Assembly (NCBI GenBank): GCA_011009095.1
Contig: VTPC01007199.1
Span: forward strand, 27,115-91,114
Reading direction: 5' to 3'
Origin: Ignelater luminosus
Taxonomy: Eukaryota; Arthropoda; Insecta; Coleoptera; Elateridae
DNA: 64,000 nucleotides
The position numbers and the translations under genes are program-made. The notes beneath the pieces are model-generated. The model was not told the DNA's origin. It ran no database searches and was given only the letters and a program-made list of their open reading frames with translations. The stretch's first letter is position 1. Every line of letters begins with the position of its first letter. Positions 23,921-33,163 of the stretch are shown piece by piece.

Positions 23921-25969
23921 GTCTTTATTTGAGAGCAACTGAAGAGGACGTCAATACATAAACATACACAAGTTTAGAAGTTAAACAACGCAATGCCAAT
24001 ATTTATCCTGCTTGTATACTCCGTTCACGATGTTTCTGGGTCGCAACAGGCCATGCTTTATTTTGTTAGGTCGGAAGTGTTTTCTTTTTCTTTTTAAAGT
24101 TGTCGTCCTTGCGGCTGCATTTGGCGATGCACTTTCGAAAATTTTGCATAAACGTTTAGTACCGATTAGTTTTGTTTTGTTAAAAAAAAATCAAGTTTTT
24201 TTATATTTACAGAGTTACAAAAAAAAGACAACAGCGTGAGGTTAAACAGTCTTAAAATCATAACTTTAAAGCACATTAAGCGTCAATAAGATTTTACAAG
24301 CCGAGTTAATAGATAAACAGTCCGGTTTACAATACTCAAAATGTCATTGTTCCACAGCCATATACGACTCAGAAATAGCGTGAACGCTATATAATTACAT
24401 TTGAAAGGCGAAACTATAATGCATAGTTGAAGGCTTAACTTGGGTTTCCTTGTCTAATGTATTTGAACAATAACCAAAAACAAAGTAAGCGTTTTGTTCT
24501 AACCAATATTTGTACTGGAGTACGAAACATTTTAAATATAAACAAACATTATCGTATTCTGTAAGCAAAACTTTTGATCTGTGTCTATTCAAAACAATAT
24601 GCTTACGTTTAAGTAGTTAGCATTTTGACCATATTATGAAAGAATCAGACGCCTCAACTTGTCTGCTATTTTTGCTACATTACTTCTTATTGAATTGTCT
24701 TGCTCAGTTTCTCTTAATAACGGTCTATTTGCGGAATATTGAATGATAAATTATTAATTGTAATTTGAATGTAATGCAATGGTAACCTATGCCAGCGACT
24801 GTACAAAAAGTAGTTAATCATGGTAACATACAATAAAGAATAAGTTTTATCCTTTCAAGTTTTGGAGGAAGCTTCCAAGAACCTTGAGAGCAAACTGTAA
24901 AAATCACATCAAGAAATGTACCCCAGAAAAGACATTCGGAACTGATATAATCGACAGAGAACTTGAAACTTCGGATCCGGTGATCTCAAGTACGTAAGAG
25001 GAGAGAAATAAATAATAAATATCCCAAATAATGTGTTCGCGAAGTTATAAACCTGTTACGACTGTACGATTCACCTGCCTTGTTAATAGTGTTATCCCTG
25101 ATCTTCATGAAAGTTATGACACTTGTTCCACAAGGGTAGATGAAAATAACGAGGCCATTTACAATAATTTAAAAAATAAATAAATTTGTTTCCGAAATTC
25201 TTTCAAATATGCAAGTTTCTTTCTATGAATGAAATTTGTATCAAAAATTCTACAAAAAAAGAAATGTTATCAGGAAATCTTGATCGTGACTTTCGCTTAT
25301 CATACCTTGATTGTCTACTTACTAACGTTTTTTCAACATTGACAATTACCGATTTAATCCTGTTAGTAGCTAGTAGTAGAAGATTTTAGAAATCGTTTCA
25401 GGTAACTGATGATATTTTGCTTATCTATCAGGTTATTTCATATACTGTTTCTAGTGTACGAGTAGAAATTCCGAAATGCTAAAGTCTTTAGTTAATGATT
25501 TGAATGAAGATTTGTAACTATACTTAACAACAACATATTACGTGTTTATAAATGTCTTTACAGTTTCCTGTTCTGACTTCTACGCCTTGTATGATAATAA
25601 TTAAAGAAGAGGGGTTAGAGTAAGCTGTGGTGGGGACTTTGCCCTACATAGGATAAAGTATCCATTGCCAACTTCAAATAAATAAAATTTTAATTATTAA
25701 AACTAATGGAAATATGTTTTTTTTTTGTTAAAAATACTACATATTTTTTAATAATTTAGTTCTACATTTTATTCTTTTAAAGAGTTTTTGTCGGTTAAAA
25801 TAATTTTTTTACACATTTTAAAAAACTTACAATACGATGTGTAAAGCACAGCAACGCCGTAGACTTTCGGTAGTTTTTACATGTGTAGTGTGTACTGGTA
25901 TCATAAGCAAAGAAAGTGCATTTGTAAAGTTATTGTGGCTGTAAAAATATTTATATTTAATAATTAATA
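23921..25969. other. No gene recognised
   Basis: AT-rich sequence without a readable family on either strand. Poly(A)/poly(T) runs are frequent around 25.7-25.8 kb, just upstream of the Mutator-like fragment. Confidence 0.4.
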
Positions 25970-25975
25970 TTGGTA

Positions 25976-26540
25976 ATGGAAAGTGATAAATCTGCATCAA
26001 AAAAAAATCTGTGGAAAAATAAATGGGTTGCGGAATCAGTTTATCGTCAACGACTTAGTCAATTGACAAGGGTAAGAAAACGTAAATCTAGTCTAGGTGC
26101 AAATAACCCTCCAAAAAAAAACCACAGCTCCAAAATAATGACAGTGAATCTAAAAATTTTGTTGGAAGACGTTTAGCAAATATAGATATAGTACTAGCCA
26201 AGAAGCATGGTGTGTAAATGTGGGTCATTTTTATCACTCCGGAATATTGAAGAGGAATCTCGAAATCGATTAGCTTCAATATTCAAGATTCGTTGTCATG
26301 ATTGTTTATTTGTTAATTCAGTTCCAACAGATGTCGAACTAAACAGTACTACTGGCAAGACTCTGTATGTATTTATGATGCTGGTATGGGATGCACTCAC
26401 TTAAATAAACTGCTAGGCTCTCTTTAATAATCACCTGTTTAAAAACTATAAATTTGAAGTAGGAGCAGCAACTGAAAAAGTAGCAAAGAAAAGCTGTGAA
26501 GAAGCTGTCGTTCTTTAACGAAACCTAACTCTACAGAACC
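25976..26540 (+). pseudogene. Mutator-like transposase, N-terminal part
   Basis: I recognise the N-terminal part of a Mutator-like transposase widespread in animals (the Pfam 'Mutator' family, PF20700 as I recall). Starting at ATG 25976 comes a basic region (ESVYRQRLSQLTRVRKRKSS). Then come FVGRRLANIDIVLAKKHG, a CKCGSFLSLRNIEEESRNRL block with a paired-Cys motif and CHDCLFV, a second paired-Cys motif. Next is DAGMGCTHLNKLLGSL (usual DAGLGHTHLNxLLSTL) and KFEVGAATEKVAKKSCEEA (usual EREVGxAxExVAxxSC). Small frameshifts near 26130 and 26200 and stops near 26402 and 26516 separate these pieces. The rest of the gene resumes at 27.5 kb beyond a Tc1-like insertion. The family would act in the nucleus; this copy is dead. 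Confidence 0.7.
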
Positions 26541-26655
26541 TAGAAACTCTCCAGGATATGTTGTAAATTTCTTAGAATATTCCACTGTGAACTAGGATTT
26601 ATTAATTATTCTATTGAATTATATTAATTAATTGATTAAAATCTATACATCGATA

Positions 26656-27290
26656 TATACAGTGTGTCCGAAAAGTATGGAATATCCTATATATCTCAGT
26701 AAATATGCATTTTATGGAAAACCGTTTCCTATAAAAGTTGTTTAGTGTTTAGTTTTACATTACAGGACAATGCCAAATAACTATTTTTTAAAAAAACAAA
26801 AGCGTAACGAATAATGCTTCAATTTCTTTTAATCGGAAGGTATCCCTTTATTGTACTCATTTGATAGAAAATATTTTTCTATTTTTAATGATGCAAAACT
26901 TTGATACACTTACATAAGTAAATTTTGATTAAAACCCAAAAAATTGTTTGAAGGTTTATTTCAATATTCATCTGTTACGAACTGAAAATTTTGTATAACT
27001 ACACTCTACAGTACATAGAAGGTGTTAAAAGTGTGCCCCATTTACAGCTTGGCAATGATAAAGTCGTCTTTCAAATTCGTTTACTGCATTTTGAATCGTT
27101 TCTGGTGTGATAAAAAATCTAGATAAGCATCCGCTGTTAAATTATGTCTATAAAAAAAGGTCCCGAAATTTGGGTTCCAATAATTCCTGCCCAGACATTG
27201 ACTTTCTGCTGATATTGGGTGTGCCCTTCTACATACCAGCCAGGATTTAGCAAAGACCAGTAGCGCGTGTTTTGTTTGTTATTGTTATTT
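26656..27290 (-). mobile_element. Tc1-like element remnant
   Basis: A terminus TACAGTGTGTCCGAAAAGTA at 26658 and internal minus-strand transposase pieces (27275-27010) identify a second insect DDE_3-type Tc1-like family. The pieces are RYWSLLNPGWYVEGHTQYQQ and KVNVWAGIIG (usual NPHWM..THTQYPQKVNVWAGI), then GPFFID and HNLTADAYLDF, then directly TIQNAVNEFERRLYHCQ, which belongs to the far C-terminus. The second and third catalytic Asp regions are therefore deleted. No right TIR was found. It interrupts the Mutator-like gene. Confidence 0.65.
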
Positions 27291-27499
27291 GCATTTTATA
27301 TACTTTTTATTATACATTACGTTAGTATTAACTATTTGTATATACCTTTGTATTATTGAAATAAAATAATAATTGAATAATTTCATGATTATTTAGCACA
27401 AATGTATTTTTTAACAATTTTCAGGTGGTCAGCTTTGTACTTTTTTACTATTTGTTTATTTATACTGTATATTATTTCTATTTTTCTTTTTTATTTTAT

Positions 27500-28077
27500 A
27501 GACCTGATGGTGTGGAGAAAAATTTTCTTGTACTTGATTCACTGATTAATATCTCATCTGAAAAACGTCTCTTACATTTCCTGGCTAACTCTAAAAAACC
27601 TGCCGATGAAACCCAAACATCATCCTTACATATTCAAATTAGAGTTTTAGTTGGCGATAATGACAGTTCTACCATTGCCGCTGTACGACTAGCTGCTATT
27701 CCTAAAATTGTTAAATTTTGTGACAAGAACCATACAAATAAAGGTGTCGAGAAAGATCTATATAATATTCAAAAAGAACATAAAGAATTGACTAAAGATA
27801 CCATCAAACACTTACAACGATGGCAATAGCTAATAAAAATTTAGGCTCAAGTTACATTTCTGAAATTTTAAAGTGTATGCGATTGTCATCTAGTAAATTT
27901 ACAAAAAATATCTTGAATTGAAACAACGTTATGCAGATAAAAATATTATTAAAACACGAGCTTTTAGATGTAGACGTAATCTTCTAAAAAACTATGCCAA
28001 GTAAAAGAAGGAAAAAAAGAGAGTACAACTTTTGAGTCAGCAATGGATTTTCGGGATGTATTGTCTGAATTTAAATA
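27500..28077 (+). pseudogene. Mutator-like transposase, middle and C-terminal part
   Basis: Continuation of the gene starting at 25976. A TTTTATTTTATAG acceptor-like sequence ends at 27501. The open frame then gives DGVEKNFLVLDSLI and VLVGDNDSSTIAAVRLAA (usual VGDDDTTTIxxLR), with an acidic triplet that in this family I take to be active-site region. It continues SDxNH-like FCDKNHTNKGVEKDLYNIQK and stops after IKHLQRWQ (27829). The text jumps in another frame to AIANKNLGSSYISEILKCM and KQRYADKNIIKTRAFRCRRN, the far C-terminus, ending ESAMDFRDVLSEFK. Comparison with the family as I know it implies loss of about a hundred residues in between. A PML-type exonuclease pseudogene follows in the same direction. 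Confidence 0.7.
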
Positions 28078-28136
28078 ATGATAATAATAACAACTAAAAT
28101 GATAATAATAGCAATTAAAATAATAATAATTAAGTA
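28078..28136. repeat. (ATA/AAT)n-rich microsatellite
   Basis: Imperfect trinucleotide run of ATAATAATA/AATAATAAT words between the Mutator-like gene and the exonuclease pseudogene. Confidence 0.8.
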
Positions 28137-28144
28137 ATTTCTGA

Positions 28145-28834
28145 AGGTATTGTTTTTTTGATATTGAAACTGCAAGTTTTTCATCTACGACAGAAATTCT
28201 TCAAATAGCGGCTAAATACGAAGAAAACTTATTTGAAATTTATATTAATCCAACTAAGCCGATCTCAGCAGTAGAATCTAATGTTAATCATTCAACAAGT
28301 GTAAACTATTGGAAAACCATGTGCACTTGTCGCACATAATAGTAATTTTGATAAATCTCGTTTATTATATGCTATCAAACAAACGAATGCGATGAATCTC
28401 TTTGCTCAAGTCATTTTAGGCTTTATTGATACCCTTCCTATCTTCAAACATATATTGAACAGTAAAAATAACTATAGTCAAACGTATCTAGCTAAAGAAG
28501 TATTGGCAATAACAGATAATGAAACTCATAATGCTGTTTAGGATGTAATAATTTTTAAATCACTTGTTGATGATTTTACTGAAGAAAATTTAAAACGATA
28601 TAAGGAAACTTTAATTAGTATCATACAAAAACTGCAACAAGATAATGTAGCTAAAGTAATGATCAATTAAAAGATGTAATTTCTACGGAAATGAAACGAA
28701 AAATTACAAAAGCGCCAATTACACTCAGCAATCTAGTCGATACTTATATGGAAAATGGTCGTCAAGGACTTATTGCATTATTGTCAAGTGAAATGAATGA
28801 AAAAGTTCGTGTAGCAAAAAAAATGTATGCATTA
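28145..28834 (+). pseudogene. PML-type DEDDh 3'-5' exonuclease
   Basis: Reads as an RNase H-fold exonuclease of the DEDDh/PML C-terminal type. Exo I is FFDIETASFSSTTEILQIAA (28154 on) with the DIE metal ligands. Between Exo I and Exo II are IYINPTKPIS and, after a frame change near 28310, CALVAHNSNFDKSRLL, Exo II with its Asp. Next come IDTLPIFKHIL, then THNAV, a TAG stop (28539-28541) and DVIIFKSL, which is Exo III with His and Asp (usual HNALxDV). The C-terminal tail reads ITLSNLVDTYMENGRQGLIA and NEKVRVAKK. All five active-site residues are present, but the frameshift and stop inactivate it. It follows the Mutator-like transposase on the same strand and is cut off by a mariner at TA 28835-28836, beyond which only a few codons remain (30093 on). 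Coupling to the transposase is inferred from adjacency. Confidence 0.7.
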
Positions 28835-28836
28835 TA

Positions 28837-30090
28837 CGAGGGTGGTCTGAAAAGTTTCCGACCTCAACGTGAAGATGGCAGCACTCGTAAATAAAAGCTA
28901 CTAAATTTCGTTGTTCATCTGTTGACAGTTACTCACCAAAGTTTCAGCCATTTTTGACGCGCAGTTTTTATGTAACAGTCGTTTGAGTGAGTTGATGTGA
29001 GTTTTGTTGTGAAAATGGACAAAATCGAGTATCGAGCTGTCATTAAATATTTGTTTTTGAAAGGCAATACGCCTTCGCAAATAAAAGATGAATTGGATTC
29101 TGTGTATGGGGACCCTGCACCATCATTTACCACAGTGAAATTTTGGGTTGCTCAATTTAAACGTGGCCGTAAGAGCTTGGGAGACGATGAACGTTGGGGA
29201 CGTCCAAAAACTACCGACGAAAACATCGCCAAAGTTCACCAAATGGTGCTAGCCGCCCGCCGACTTAAAGTGAGAGAGATAGCAGAGGTTATGAACATGT
29301 CAAAAGAACGTGTTTGTCACATATTAAATCAACATTTAGGCATGAGAAAGCTGTCCGCGCGTTGGGTGCCGCGTTTGCTCACGTTAGACCAAAAACGTGT
29401 TCGAATGAATATTTCCAACGAGTTTTGGCGCCGATTAATCACTGTAGATGAAACTTGGATCCACCATTATACGCCCGAAACAAAAATACAGTCCAAACAG
29501 TGGACTGCAAAGGGGGAACCGGCTCCAAAAAAAGCAAAAACTGTTTTTTCGGCTGGGAAAGTGATGGCGACTGTTTTTTGGGATAGTCATGGAGTTATTT
29601 TAATCGATTATCTTCAAAAGGGAAAAACCATTACAGGAGCATACTATGCATCATTACTTGACAAGCTGAAGGCAGAACTTGCGAAAAAACGGCCACATTT
29701 GCAGAAAAAGAAAATCCTGTTTTACCAAGACAACGCACCGTCTCACACCTCAGCGGTTGCCATGGCGAAAATCCACGAATTACGGTTTGAACTGCTTGAC
29801 CATCCGCCTTACTTACCAGATCTAGCCCCAAGCGACTTCTTTTTGTTCCCTCATCTAAAAATTGCGCTCGGAGGACAAAGATTTTCGTCAAATGAAGAGG
29901 CAATCACCTTCGTGAACAATTATTTTGCAGAGAAAAATGCCGAGTACTATTTGGACGGGTTACAGAGATGGGAGCATCGCTGGGAGAAGTGTGTAGAGTT
30001 ACAAGGAGACTATGTTGAAAAATAAAAAAAAATTTTCAGAAAAAATGTCTTGTACCTTTGTTAGTTCAGAAACTTTTCAGACCACCCTCG
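28837..30090 (+). mobile_element. mariner element, copy 1
   Basis: Complete 1254-bp mariner. The left TIR starts CGAGGGTGGTCTGAAAAGTT at 28837. The right end, reverse-complemented, starts CGAGGGTGGTCTGAAAAGTT from 30090. A TA target duplication sits at 28835-28836 and 30091-30092. The transposase ORF is on the plus strand. Inserted into the tail of the exonuclease pseudogene. A near-identical copy lies inverted at 47370-48651, so both are comparatively recent. Confidence 0.95.
28997..30025 (+). CDS. mariner transposase (D34D), internally deleted
   Basis: An open 342-codon frame encodes a mariner transposase, which cuts and pastes its own element at TA sites in the nucleus. The N-terminal HTH region reads IKYLFLKGNTPSQIKDEL. 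The linker has the mariner signature WVPRLL (in WVPRLLTLDQKR). The catalytic domain shows ITVDETWIHHY (first Asp), YQDNAPSHTS (second Asp) and LPDLAPSDFFLFPHLK (third Asp), with exactly 34 residues between the last two. The usual YSPDL is YLPDL here. Start: the first Met (MSFVVKMDKIEYR), with MDKIEYR six codons in as an alternative. Compared with copy 2 it lacks 6 bp near 29211 and 22 bp near 29427; the latter removes residues before ITVDETW and, by its size, puts the frame back in register. Catalytic residues are intact, but the deleted linker makes activity doubtful. Confidence 0.9.
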   Translation: MSFVVKMDKIEYRAVIKYLFLKGNTPSQIKDELDSVYGDPAPSFTTVKFWVAQFKRGRKSLGDDERWGRPKTTDENIAKVHQMVLAARRLKVREIAEVMNMSKERVCHILNQHLGMRKLSARWVPRLLTLDQKRVRMNISNEFWRRLITVDETWIHHYTPETKIQSKQWTAKGEPAPKKAKTVFSAGKVMATVFWDSHGVILIDYLQKGKTITGAYYASLLDKLKAELAKKRPHLQKKKILFYQDNAPSHTSAVAMAKIHELRFELLDHPPYLPDLAPSDFFLFPHLKIALGGQRFSSNEEAITFVNNYFAEKNAEYYLDGLQRWEHRWEKCVELQGDYVEK

Positions 30091-31442
30091 TAGATACCTA
30101 CATTAAATGATCTTTTGAACGATATCCTAAATTACACTAATGGAAAAAATTAAAGGAACAAAAATATTTCCCAAATTTTTTAGTGATTTTAGAAATGCTG
30201 TATCTCAGTGAAAAATGCTCGTATCGAGATTTTAAAAAGTATCTTGAAGCTTCAAGATTTTAGTTTTCAGATTTGGTAGTGCAAAATTGTTAGGAGCTTC
30301 GGTTTTCACGCAATCCTAAGAAATAGCGCGCAAAAAAAATTTTCTTTTCTTGTTTTTAGGGTCCACGGACTTGGAAAATTTCTTTTCAGCTAAACCATTG
30401 CATGGACCGGATACCTTGTTTATTCAGCTTTGAGTTCCGGTTTTTTAAAACCTCGATACCACCAGTTTTTACCGAGATATCAGACTTTTAATGGAAAAGG
30501 ATCCTTTTGTCTTTAATTATCGATATCTCAGCAACCAATGATCGTACAGACAATAAAAGGGCAGTTTTGGAAACTGAAATACATTTCCTAGAAGATTCTG
30601 CCGCAATCTTCAAGAAAAACAATTTTTCCATTCTTGACATGAATTTGAAGAAACAAGAAAAAAATGGTAACTTATGGTTTTTTAGAAAATCAACGGCTAA
30701 ATTACAAATATTTATGAGATGACTAATGTTAAGCCTGACTTGTATAGCTCCACATACCCACAAAAACCCTGTGAAGTTGCAATTCGATCTAGCGAACCGT
30801 TTCTTTGTTTCAAACAATCAAACTTTTGAAAAAAATTAAAAGATCACGTTTATGCCCCTAAACACTTTATAATCATGATTAAAATGGAAAAAAAAAATTT
30901 TTTGGGATTGTTTCACATTTTTACCGCAAACAACGTTTAAATTTAGAAAAGAAAAATTTTTTTTAAAAAAGTTTTCCACGTGGTACGTTTCGGGTGACGC
31001 TAATGCCGGCAGTAAAAAGATCGAACTCGTGTAAGAAACGATTCGACATTATTTTCTTAAATGTTCGAAAGCTTTTCCAAAAAAGAATTCAAAACTTTTT
31101 TCGTATCGAGGTTTGGAAAAAAGGAAATTAAAGCTGAATAAACAAGCAATCCGCTCCATGCAATGGTTTAGCTAAAAAAATTTTTCCGAGCCCGTGGACG
31201 CAAAAAACGAAAAAAAATGCAAAACTTTTTTGCGCGCTATTTCTTAGGATTGCGTGATAACTGTAGCTTCTAACAATTTTTGACTAAAAAAAAAAACTAG
31301 AATCGTGAAGGTTTAAGATGCTTTTTTTAAAATCTCGATACGAGCCCAGACAGCAAAAGTTTACTACTTTTTACAGCAATGTTACTATTTGTTAACTATT
31401 ATTTTACATTCATACCGTTCTATTACTTGTCTTTAACTATTT

Positions 31443-32220
31443 TTAAGGCATTTTTGGGTCAGGTAACTATGTAGTAACGTTTTAGTTGGTATGAAGCCTT
31501 AACTAAACTTTCTTATGTTCTTTAGTAGTCAGATAACCGTCAACTTACTATAAGTTTACTTATTAGAGGAACCGAAAAGGTTTGTTGCGACAAGTGCACT
31601 ATCTGATTGTCCCTTGGCAGTAATATTAGCATATTAAAGCTTACTTTTAGGACAGAATACGTCATGTTACAATAAAACAACTATTTGTAGTACCTCTACT
31701 GCTTGCTGATTATTTTCTGTTACTCCCAACAACAACAAATTGATTATTAATATATAATATAATAATGTATAACATAGAAATTTCCAATATGCAAAAACCT
31801 TCTTAAATTAGAATACCTTCAAATTATATATATAAATGAAATTAAAAATAATTAAAGTTTTTATTGCAATATTTAACTTTAACTTTAATTATACATCTAT
31901 ACTTTTGGATTACTTTCCATTAACTATTTCAAGGCATCTTTGGATTAATTAACTATATAATAGTTGCAATCTAGTTCCTATAACACCGGATGTAACCGTT
32001 TGTATGATATTTATTAGCTATATAACCGTCAATTCACAGAAAGTTTACTTGCTAGAGAAACCAAAAAGGTTCATTGCGGCAACTGCGCTGTCTTTTGGTC
32101 CCCATAAAGTAATATTAGCATTTCAGACACAAGCTCGTCATATTACAATAAAACATTTTATGGTAACATTTCTATTTTTTGACTATTTTTTGCTACTACC
32201 ACCAACGGTAAGTTTTCTAG
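31443..32220. repeat. Diverged direct duplication inside the element
   Basis: Two same-direction copies about 485 bp apart, each roughly 300 bp. Shared words include AAGGCAT.TTTGG (31447 and 31932), TAACCGTCAA, AAGTTTACTT, AGAGGAACCGAAAAGGTT against AGAGAAACCAAAAAGGTT, GTAATATTAGCAT and ATTACAATAAAAC. An open frame in the right copy (32004-32231) is interrupted in the left one, so it is not evidence for a protein. Confidence 0.65.
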
Positions 32221-32488
32221 CACAAATTTAGCCCTGGGCGACAACGAAATCCAATCATAATGTTAAATAAAAACAATTATTATTGCAAAGCATTATTCAC
32301 AAGAAATAGTTAAGAATATAAAAAAAAAAATTTTGTGGTTGTTGCAAAAACTGCCTTAAAGTATGTACAAAAGAAATTGTTAACAATGGCTGTGAGAAAT
32401 TGTGCATAATAATTCCAACAACCTGTTTCAAAGTTTTAGTGACGATATAAATTAAATATATTCAATGCGTATTTACAATAGCGTCTAC

Positions 32489-32572
32489 AGCTTGTTAGCG
32501 CAGTTGGCAGAAGGACGACTTACAAACCAGGTGGCTGCAACAACCCAGGTTCAAATCCCGGTGGCAGAGGCA
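32489..32572 (+). ncRNA. tRNA-like segment (Pol III promoter), pseudo-tRNA
   Basis: TAGCGCAGTTGG at 32496-32507 matches the A-box consensus and GGTTCAAATCC at 32548-32558 the B box, at tRNA spacing. The T arm forms four of five pairs (CCAGG against CCCGG). The predicted acceptor strands (AGCTTGT, TGGCAGA) do not pair and the D stem is poor, so this is not a functional tRNA. It is more likely tRNA-derived (a SINE head) captured in the 1.73-kb element. Confidence 0.4.
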
Positions 32573-33163
32573 AACAAAGCTATTAAATTAGAAAAATGTC
32601 AGGCAACCCTCATTCCAAATATGGAGACATTCCAACCCTTCCCCCCAAAAAACAACAAAAATAATAGAATGATCTGAAACAAATTAGCTTAAAATGTTTT
32701 TAATTTTGTTTGACTTTCTGGATTTCTGGAAATTTGCGGTAACAATAATTAATTTATAATAAAAGTAATTTATGTAGTTTCATGAACGGTTTATCGTCAG
32801 TACGCGTACGGCATCGGCAGCAGCAACGTAACTAAGTAGTAACTATATGGTAAAGATATAGAAAATGCAATGTAACTTTCGAATGCTCGGAAGATTGCTA
32901 GGCTTAGTGACATTCCCACAGATGGTTATCCAAACGTAATCTAAAAGTAACTCTACAGTTACAAAAACCGGGACATTCTTAATCAATAGTTAACTTATAG
33001 TTACCTTATTTCTTTACATCGTTTACTTTACACAGTTACTATGTTGTTACGAAATAGTAAAGTATTGCTGTGTGGGAGCATTTTGCACTGAGATACAGCA
33101 TTTCTAAGATCACTAAAAAATTTGGAAAATTTTTTTGTTCCTTTAATTTTTTCCATTAGTGTA

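Larger units (their letters stand above)
31346..33075. mobile_element. 1.73-kb element with GAGC target duplication
   Basis: Inserted into the right arm of the long-inverted-repeat element. The intact left arm predicts the empty site ATACGAGCATTTTT. Here it is split with GAGC on both sides (31342-31345, 33076-33079). Imperfect TIRs start CCAGACAGCAAAAGTTTACT and (inverse right end) CCACACAGCAATACTTTACT and stay similar for about 40 bp. Shifting the boundaries by one base would give a 2-bp AG duplication instead. The inside holds a diverged direct duplication and a tRNA-like segment, but no recognisable transposase. It is non-autonomous; the superfamily is not assignable by eye. Confidence 0.75.
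30135..33161. mobile_element. Long-inverted-repeat DNA element, split by insertion
   Basis: Starts CACTAATGGAAAAAATTAAA at 30135 and ends with the inverse of the same sequence at 33161. TA flanks both sides (30133-30134, 33162-33163). The left arm, about 320 bp (30135-30460), reappears inverted at 31110-31345 and, beyond a later insertion (31346-33075), at 33080-33161. Without that insertion it is about 1.3 kb, nearly half palindrome, with no coding sequence in the loop. The same left end plus about 450 further bases recurs at 62887, where an ORF follows. This copy therefore looks like a non-autonomous deletion derivative of that element. TA target use suggests, but does not prove, Tc1/mariner affinity. 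Confidence 0.8.
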
